A stretch of 39,223 bases of DNA, taken from Bacteroidaceae bacterium (GTDB lineage Bacteria > Bacteroidota > Bacteroidia > Bacteroidales > Bacteroidaceae). The translations under genes and the position numbers were made by a program. Under the pieces are notes generated by a model. It ran no database searches. It was not told where the DNA came from and saw only the letters and a list, made by a program, of their open reading frames with translations. The stretch spans positions 1 through 39,223 of the forward strand of contig JAFZPZ010000026.1 in the NCBI GenBank assembly GCA_017552435.1, given 5' to 3'. Each line of letters opens with the position of its first letter. The first letter of the stretch is position 1. Positions 34,402 through 39,223 of the stretch are shown piece after piece.

Positions 34402-35651
34402 GACTGTTTGATATAGACCGATGGGAGGAGATTTTCGACTCGTTGAGCAAGAATCGCACCCGTAGCATCCTCACTGCCTTTGGCATTTTCTGGGGCGTTT
34501 TCATGCTTATCCTGCTGATGGGTGGAGGACGCGGCCTGGAAACCATGTTGGGCAGTAATCTCGCAGGCTTTGCTTCGAATTCGGGCTTTATCTTTGCCGA
34601 GAATACCGGGAAACCATACAAGGGATTCCGGCGGGGCAGGTATTGGTGCATCGAATTGAACGATGTGAAGCGTGTGAAGAACTGTGTGGAGGGCGTCGAT
34701 GTCGCTACGCCCATCATTCAGAACTGGGGCGGTACGGCGATGGCTGGTAATCATAGTTGCAGCGTGACGGTATCGGGAGAGCGTTCTGACTATGCACAGG
34801 TGGATGATCCGAAGATCAGGTTTGGCCGTCCGTTGAACGATGTGGATGATATGCAGCATCGCAAGGTCTGTGTGGTTGGGACACGCATTGTCGAGGAACT
34901 CTTCCCCGAGTTGGGTAAAGAAGATCCCTGTGGCCGGTTCATTCAACTGGATGGGGTATATTATTGCATCGTTGGCGTAAGCGGAAAAAGTGCGAATGGC
35001 ATCTCCCTGGGCGGAAATGCCCAGACGATGGTGCATCTGCCATACGGTACGATGCAGCAGACCTACAACCGCGGAAATCGCGTGGATATGCTGGCGCTGA
35101 CAGCTCTTCCGGGCTATAAGATGTCGGATGTTCAGGCGCGGACCGAGCAGTTGCTGAAGCGTGCTCATGTGATTCATCCCGAGGATACAGAGGCCGTGAT
35201 GAAACTGAATACCGAAGCCGTTTTTGCCATGATAGACAATTTGTTCCGCGGCGTGAGCATCCTGGTCTGGATGATAGGATTGGGGACTCTGCTGGCCGGA
35301 GCTATTGGCGTGAGCAATATCATGATTGTCACCGTGAAGGAACGCACCACCGAGATAGGCATCAGGCGTGCCATCGGAGCAACGCCCCTCGATATCCTGT
35401 CGATGGTAATGTCCGAGAGTGTAGTGCTGACGTTGTTGTCGGGTATGAGTGGCATCACGTTGGCAGTCCTCATCCTGCAGGGAATGGAGGTCGGCTTGCG
35501 GGAGACGGCTCCCGATGCGCAGTTCCAGATATCTTTCGGGGTGGCAGTCGGTGCAGCCTCCCTCCTGGCGGTGCTGGGCCTTGTCGCAGGGCTGGCTCCA
35601 GCCATCAGGGCAATGAAGATAAAACCCGTGGATGCCATGAGGGAAGAGTAG
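34398..35651 (+). CDS. MacB-like ABC permease, second copy
   Basis: 417 residues, same length and layout as its upstream neighbour but clearly diverged. N-terminus 'WEEIFDSLSKNRTRSILTAF' leads into helix 1; periplasmic domain about 50-270; coupling motif 'TVKERTTEIGIRRAIGATP'; end 'RAMKIKPVDAMREE'. The two probably arose by duplication and act as a pair with the single ATPase at 32427. The gap to the adaptor gene (35652-35705) contains a heptamer array. Confidence 0.92.
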   Translation: MRLFDIDRWEEIFDSLSKNRTRSILTAFGIFWGVFMLILLMGGGRGLETMLGSNLAGFASNSGFIFAENTGKPYKGFRRGRYWCIELNDVKRVKNCVEGVDVATPIIQNWGGTAMAGNHSCSVTVSGERSDYAQVDDPKIRFGRPLNDVDDMQHRKVCVVGTRIVEELFPELGKEDPCGRFIQLDGVYYCIVGVSGKSANGISLGGNAQTMVHLPYGTMQQTYNRGNRVDMLALTALPGYKMSDVQARTEQLLKRAHVIHPEDTEAVMKLNTEAVFAMIDNLFRGVSILVWMIGLGTLLAGAIGVSNIMIVTVKERTTEIGIRRAIGATPLDILSMVMSESVVLTLLSGMSGITLAVLILQGMEVGLRETAPDAQFQISFGVAVGAASLLAVLGLVAGLAPAIRAMKIKPVDAMREE

Positions 35652-35663
35652 GGGAGTAATTCT

Positions 35664-35691
35664 TAATTGATAATTGACAATTGATAATTTA
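35664..35691. repeat. Heptamer array TAATTGA between permease and adaptor
   Basis: Four 7-base units (TAATTGA, TAATTGA, CAATTGA, TAATTTA), 15 bases before the ATG of the adaptor gene. Confidence 0.75.
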
Positions 35692-35705
35692 TATTCGATA
35701 TTGAG

Positions 35706-36803
35706 ATGAGAAAGTTTTTCAAGTGGGCAGCTATCCTGCTGATTGTTGCAGTTATTGCCGGAACATTTGTGTTCCTCTATCAGAAGTCTCGCCCCAAGGA
35801 GATGGTCTATCAGATTTCAACGGTGCAGTTGAAGGACTTGCAGAAATCCACCATCGTAACGGGAAAGATTGAGCCGCGCGACGAGGTGAACATCAAGCCT
35901 CAGATATCAGGCATCATCGCTGAGCTGTACAAGGAGCCCGGGCAGATGGTCAGGAAAGATGAGGTGATTGCCAAAGTGAAGGTCATTCCAGACATGAGCA
36001 GCCTGAGCAGCGCGGAAAACCGTGTGCGGCTGGCAGAAATCAACCTGGCACAGGCAGAAACCGACTTTAAACGCATGCAGAAGCTCTACGAGGAGAAGGT
36101 AATCAGTGCCGAGGATTACGAGAAGTCCGAAGTGGCTCTGAAACAGGCAAAAAGTGAGAGCACCAATAGCCGCGATGCATTGAACATAGTTCGCGAAGGT
36201 ATCTCGCTCTCAAATGCCAAGATGAGTACTACGCTGGTTCGCTCTACAGTTGACGGACTGGTGCTGGATATCCCCGTCAAGGTGGGAAACTCCGTCATCC
36301 TGAGCAACTCGTTCAACGACGGTACCACCATCGCCACAGTGGCCGATATGCAGAACCTCATCTTCCGTGGAAACATCGACGAGACGGAGGTGGGCCGCAT
36401 CGTCGAGGGTATGCCGGTAACCATCACCGTTGGTGCTGTGCCGGGACTGAAGATTGCGGCTCGGTTGGAGTACATCTCCCCGAAGGGACGGGAGTCGAAC
36501 GGCGCCAACCAGTTCGAGATAAAGGCCGCCCTCTCGGTACCAGACTCGGTGACGTTGCGCTCGGGCTATGGCGCCAATGCCGAGATAGTGCTCGAACGGA
36601 TGGAGAAGGCGGTTTGTGTGCCCGAGGCGGCTCTGGAATTCCAGGGTGACAGCACCTTCGTCTATGTGCTGACCGACTCTGTCCCCAGGCAGAAGTTCGA
36701 GCGCCGCGCCGTGCAGACAGGCCTGAGCAACGGCATCGACATATACGTGAGCAGAGGTGTGAAAGTGGGCGAGAAGGTTCGTGGCATTCTTTTGGAGGAT
36801 TAG
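35706..36803 (+). CDS. HlyD/MacA-type periplasmic adaptor protein
   Basis: 365-residue membrane fusion protein joining the MacB-like pump to TolC. N-terminal membrane anchor (7-25, 'WAAILLIVAVIAGTFVFLY'), lipoyl half 'KIEPRDEVNIKPQISGIIAE' (about 53-75), alpha-hairpin (about 95-165, 'RLAEINLAQAETDFKRMQKL'), second lipoyl half 'STVDGLVLDIPVKVGNSVI', then beta-barrel and membrane-proximal domains. Normal length. It is separated from the TolC-type gene by only 2 bases. Confidence 0.93.
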   Translation: MRKFFKWAAILLIVAVIAGTFVFLYQKSRPKEMVYQISTVQLKDLQKSTIVTGKIEPRDEVNIKPQISGIIAELYKEPGQMVRKDEVIAKVKVIPDMSSLSSAENRVRLAEINLAQAETDFKRMQKLYEEKVISAEDYEKSEVALKQAKSESTNSRDALNIVREGISLSNAKMSTTLVRSTVDGLVLDIPVKVGNSVILSNSFNDGTTIATVADMQNLIFRGNIDETEVGRIVEGMPVTITVGAVPGLKIAARLEYISPKGRESNGANQFEIKAALSVPDSVTLRSGYGANAEIVLERMEKAVCVPEAALEFQGDSTFVYVLTDSVPRQKFERRAVQTGLSNGIDIYVSRGVKVGEKVRGILLED

Positions 36804-36805
36804 CA

Positions 36806-38122
36806 ATGGGACGCAGTCAGATTCTAGCAATAGCCCTCTGCATTGCCATGCAGGGTGGGGCACAGGAGGTCAGGGAGTGGTCGCTGACAGATTGCATTCA
36901 GCATGCCCTCGCACACAACCTCAACATCAAGCAGCAGCAGGATAATGTTCAGCAGCAGCAGTTACAGCTCAGTACTTCCAAGAACAGCCGTCTGCCAGAC
37001 CTCAATGGCAGTCTAAGCGAGAATTTCAGCTTCGGTCGTGCCCTGACATCGAACAATACATACATGAACCGCAACACGCAGAACACAGGCCTGAGTCTCG
37101 GCACCAGCGTGCCTGTCTTCACCGCCGGGCGCATCCCTGCCGACATCAAGATGCGGCGCCTGAATCTTCAGGCAGCCCTGCAGGACTACGAGTATGCCCG
37201 CGAGAATGTGATGCTGGGCGTAACCACCTCTTATCTGGAGGCTGTCTATCAGAAGGATCTGGTCGCTGTGTCCGAGCGGCAGGTGGATTTGAGCCGCGAG
37301 CAGGTACGCAGGATGGAACTCCTCTATCAGAACGACAAAGCCTCCGAGGCCGACCTCTCGCAGATACGCTCCACGCTGGCCAATGATGAACTCTCACTCA
37401 CTCAGCAACGCAACAGCTACATGCTGGCGCTGCTGGAACTGTCGCAGCTGTTGGAGCTGGAAACACCCGATGGCTTCGATGTGGCCCGTCCCATCGTCGA
37501 TTCGGTTGGGGCGGCAGACCTGCCTTCGCCCGATCTGGTTTATGGCGAGGCCTTGGGCGTCAAGCCTCAGATACAGGCCGAACAGTTACGTCTGCACAGT
37601 GCCGAGAAGAGCGTGCTCATAGCAAAGAGCGCGTGGTATCCCTCGCTCTACTTCAATGCTGGGTTGGGAAGCAGTTACTACAAGACATCGGGCTTCGAGA
37701 CAACGGCGTTCGGACGTCAGCTGCGCGACAATTTCAACCAGTATTTCGGCGCAACCCTCTCGGTTCCCATCTTCAACCGCTTTGCCACGCGTAATAACGT
37801 GCGCTCAGCCCGCCTTCAGGTACATGCCCAGCAGATAAAGCTGGAGCAGACCAAGAAGTCGCTCTACAAAGAGATTCAGCAGGCCTACTACAATGCTGTG
37901 GCTGCCAGTCGCCAGTGCGAGAGCAGCGATGCGGCATTCTCCAGCGCCAGTGTTGCTTTCGAGCTCATGCAGCGCAAGTACGAGAACGGCAAGGCCACGC
38001 TGGCCGATTATCAGGATGCCAAGACAAAGTACATGCGGGCAGAATCGCAACAGATACAGTCGCGCTACACCTATCTGTTCCGTCGCAAAATCCTCGATTT
38101 CTACAGGGGAAAGGAGTTGTAG
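36806..38122 (+). CDS. TolC-family outer-membrane efflux channel
   Basis: 438 residues with signal peptide 'MGRSQILAIALCIAMQGGAQ'. Two OEP repeats: about 25-205 ('WSLTDCIQHALAHNLNIKQQ', 'YLEAVYQKDLVAVSERQVDL') and 235-430 ('YGEALGVKPQIQAEQLRLHS', 'QAYYNAVAASRQCESSDAAF'). The strand-rich 'SLYFNAGLGSSYYKTSGF' is the second barrel half. It completes the tripartite export system and is last in the operon. After it the DNA changes to a long non-coding stretch. Confidence 0.93.
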   Translation: MGRSQILAIALCIAMQGGAQEVREWSLTDCIQHALAHNLNIKQQQDNVQQQQLQLSTSKNSRLPDLNGSLSENFSFGRALTSNNTYMNRNTQNTGLSLGTSVPVFTAGRIPADIKMRRLNLQAALQDYEYARENVMLGVTTSYLEAVYQKDLVAVSERQVDLSREQVRRMELLYQNDKASEADLSQIRSTLANDELSLTQQRNSYMLALLELSQLLELETPDGFDVARPIVDSVGAADLPSPDLVYGEALGVKPQIQAEQLRLHSAEKSVLIAKSAWYPSLYFNAGLGSSYYKTSGFETTAFGRQLRDNFNQYFGATLSVPIFNRFATRNNVRSARLQVHAQQIKLEQTKKSLYKEIQQAYYNAVAASRQCESSDAAFSSASVAFELMQRKYENGKATLADYQDAKTKYMRAESQQIQSRYTYLFRRKILDFYRGKEL

Positions 38123-38215
38123 GGACTCTACCCATAAGCTATTAAGCTGTTAAGCAAAGATGTTTTTCTTGGTTTTTTTTGTTCTCTCTGATTTTGTAAA
38201 GATTTTTCTGTTTCT

Positions 38216-38238
38216 CTCCCAAAGGGGGTTGGGGGGCG
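38216..38238. repeat. Palindromic-family element near the TolC end
   Basis: TCCC-AAAGGGGGTTGGGGGG resembles the arms at 19811-19835 and 19897-19921 (CCCCCTAAAGGGGG core). Confidence 0.55.
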
Positions 38239-38366
38239 CATTTGTTCCCTGCCCAAGGAAAATTTTCCCCTCGGCCAAGCAGAAAATGACGCATCACCTA
38301 TCATTTTTTGTGACCCGCATAGTGTGTAAAAGAAATTTCACGACACATCACTATTCATTCTTCTGC

Positions 38367-38516
38367 GGTCATTTTGGTCATTTGGTCATTTGGTCAAAAT
38401 CGTTTTTCACTTGTCAAAATCCGCCACTATAATAATATATTTTATATATTATTATAGTGAGCAAATGACCCAATCCGAAAATGAAAATGACCATTTTGAC
38501 CTTGACCATCTTGACC
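38367..38516. repeat. Symmetric GGTCA / TGACC array around a palindrome
   Basis: Left: four GGTCA boxes (38367-38396). Right: four GACC boxes (38489-38516) plus one at 38467-38470. The centre is a perfect 16-bp inverted repeat, CACTATAATAATATAT and its complement, with a TTT loop (38425-38459). The outer ends are equidistant from the palindrome centre to within one base. Confidence 0.8.
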
Positions 38517-38600
38517 AGATGGCAACAAGAGCGCCCGTGCACACACAGAATCCACAGGCACCCTGAATTCCCCCTCTAGAACGCCACAGAATCGCTTCAA

Positions 38601-38653
38601 GCCCTCTCGGGGTATATTGCATCACCCCAGACCGAGAAACGCGCTCTGAGGGC
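38601..38653. other. Nested hairpin
   Basis: GCCCTC (38601-38606) pairs with GAGGGC (38648-38653); within it GGGG (38609-38612) can pair with CCCC (38625-38628), or TCTCGG with CCGAGA (38632-38637). Confidence 0.45.
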
Positions 38654-38668
38654 CCTTAAAATGCGAAA

Positions 38669-38689
38669 TTAAAATTCATAGAATTTTAA
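38669..38689. other. Perfect A/T-rich hairpin
   Basis: TTAAAATTC, loop ATA, GAATTTTAA. Nine base pairs, between the nested hairpin and the RNA promoter. Confidence 0.5.
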
Positions 38690-38814
38690 ATCGTGGTCAG
38701 CATCTTGGCAAAAGGCTTTGCATGCCCATGTTGATGAGGAGGCCAAAGGGGCTGCCTGTTTTCCCATTCTAAATGCCAAAGGTTCTGAATCTCCAAAATT
38801 TTTTTATAGATTTC

Positions 38815-38845
38815 TTTGTTCGTATTGGATAATTTGCTAACTTTG
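38815..38845 (+). promoter_or_regulatory. Promoter of the structured RNA / leader
   Basis: TTTG at 38815-38818, 19 bases, TAACTTTG at 38838-38845. Full consensus. The next start codon is more than 310 bases downstream. Confidence 0.75.
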
Positions 38846-38851
38846 CAAAGC

Positions 38852-39103
38852 AAACTGCCCATAACCTTTAAACATTAACCCTTAACCAGATTTTGCCTAT
38901 GGCATAAACAAAAGGATTTAGACATAACATAAAGAAGCGTTAGCTTAGATTCTTGCTTATCGAAATTCGCCAAAATTTAAATAAGCCACAAGAGTAAAAG
39001 ACTAATGCTCACGCCAGATGGCGTGGGCTTTTACTCGTTGATGTGGCAATGGTGTTTGGCGATACCTCGATAAGCGTAGACGATGAAGTCCACGTTTTTT
39101 TTT
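38852..39103 (+). ncRNA. Predicted structured RNA (stand-alone or long leader)
   Basis: From the promoter's expected start to a U9 run is about 250 bases. Bases 38955-39075 fold into one long hairpin of five helices: 38955-38962 with 39068-39075 (8 bp), 38968-38974 with 39055-39061 (7 bp), 38985-38990 with 39042-39047 (6 bp), 38992-39000 with 39028-39036 (9 bp), 39007-39015 with 39020-39028 (9 bp, one G-U, loop AGAT; the last base is shared with helix four). The largest internal loop is 10 and 7 bases. The layout recalls 6S RNA or a leader, but I cannot match it to a known family. Confidence 0.6.
39075..39103 (+). terminator. Terminator of the structured RNA
   Basis: CGTAGAC / GTCCACG stem (one A-C mismatch) with a 6-base loop, followed by nine T. 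The 3' arm AAGTCCACG (39086-39094) can instead pair with CGTGGGCTT (39022-39030) in the apical helix, giving a second, mutually exclusive fold. Confidence 0.6.
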
Positions 39104-39165
39104 GTATATAAATGACACATTATATTATTAACTTAAATTTATTATTAACTTAAACAAACTTAATT

Positions 39166-39223
39166 ATGAAAAAAAATTACCAAAAACAATTAAGGCGACT
39201 GGCGGCAATGCTGCTGGTGGCAA
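39166..39223 (+). CDS. Start of a secreted protein (3' end outside window)
   Basis: ATG at 39166 followed by 'KKNYQKQLRRLAAMLLVA', a positively charged start and the beginning of a hydrophobic core, so a signal peptide. No promoter is visible between the U9 terminator and this ATG, so expression may depend on read-through of the structured RNA. The mature protein is not in the window and its function cannot be judged. Confidence 0.65.
   Translation, partial: MKKNYQKQLRRLAAMLLVA

Larger units (their letters stand above)
38123..39165. other. 1.04-kb non-coding interval rich in structure
   Basis: No believable protein gene. In order it holds an octamer repeat TAAGCTRT (38135-38158), a TCCC/AAGGGGGTTGGGGGG element of the palindromic family (about 38216-38238), the symmetric GGTCA/TGACC array around a 16-bp palindrome (38367-38516), a nested hairpin (38601-38653), a perfect 9-bp A/T hairpin (38669-38689), a promoter (38815-38845) and a structured RNA (to about 39103). 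The last 60 bases are A/T-rich and lead into a start codon. Confidence 0.75.

Noticed and set aside
38160-38432. 90-residue open frame
   Set aside because: It is composed of repeat sequence, phenylalanine-rich and low complexity; its end runs into the GGTCA array; no promoter or family resemblance.
38367-38516. CRISPR array
   Set aside because: Units are 8-9 bases without spacers of 30 bases, and they are inverted about a palindrome.
38955-39166. Retron msr-msd: long hairpin RNA upstream of a gene
   Set aside because: The gene that follows starts with a signal peptide, not a reverse transcriptase, and no flanking a1/a2 repeats of retron type are clear.

Overview
The window (39,223 bases) looks like chromosome of a Bacteroidales bacterium, most likely Prevotella or a close relative. 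The grounds are repeated promoters of the Bacteroidetes type (TTTG, 19-22 bases, TAnnTTTG), almost no Shine-Dalgarno sequences, the gene families present (DUF6057, UpxY/NusG-like, GH127, OprO/P-type porin, eukaryotic-type glycogen branching enzyme, methylmalonyl-CoA epimerase) and a secreted protein ending in the 'DLSGRK...KGIYIxNG' tail common in this group. I see no rRNA or tRNA gene, insertion sequence, prophage or CRISPR array.

Layout. 2-2419 (+): end of a secreted protein, a periplasmic amidase and an MlaD/MCE lipid-transport protein. 2484-8178 (-): secreted GH3 beta-glucosidase, fmt, a DUF1080 lipoprotein, methylmalonyl-CoA epimerase and a GT2 glycosyltransferase. 8356-10407 (+): a GH127 beta-L-arabinofuranosidase. 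10633-21409 (+): leuA-leuC-leuD-second IPMS-like synthase-leuB, followed almost without gaps by a porin, a DUF6057 membrane protein and a lipoprotein with one CXXCH motif. 21539-23112: a stand-alone NusG-like antiterminator (+), convergent with a small membrane protein and a DivIC/FtsB-type division protein (-). 23217-28381 (+): dnaX, a MORN-repeat protein and glgB. 28592-38122 (+): a long export/stress cluster with an ABC ATPase and permease, a thioredoxin-fold protein, a YtrA-type GntR regulator, then a MacB-like tripartite efflux system (ATPase, two permeases, HlyD-type adaptor, TolC-type channel). 38123-39165 holds no convincing protein gene but is rich in structure. A secreted protein begins at 39166 and runs off the end.

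The most unusual content lies between and inside the genes. (1) Degenerate tandem repeats with a 7-base period sit directly at start codons across the window; two lie inside coding sequence (the bglX signal peptide and the CXXCH lipoprotein). (2) A family of short C/G-rich palindromes occurs between genes and also in frame inside fmt and the DUF6057 gene, much like Rickettsia palindromic elements. (3) A repeat carrying a hairpin plus a complete promoter precedes the amidase and leuA. (4) dnaX has a run of ten A followed at once by TGA in the -1 frame, exactly at the domain III/IV boundary, which suggests a slippage-made gamma form. (5) A predicted structured RNA (about 38852-39103) has its own promoter, a five-helix hairpin and a U9 terminator. 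(6) A near-perfectly symmetric set of GGTCA/TGACC repeats surrounds a 16-bp palindrome at 38367-38516. Items 1, 5 and 6 are the best candidates for something not yet described.
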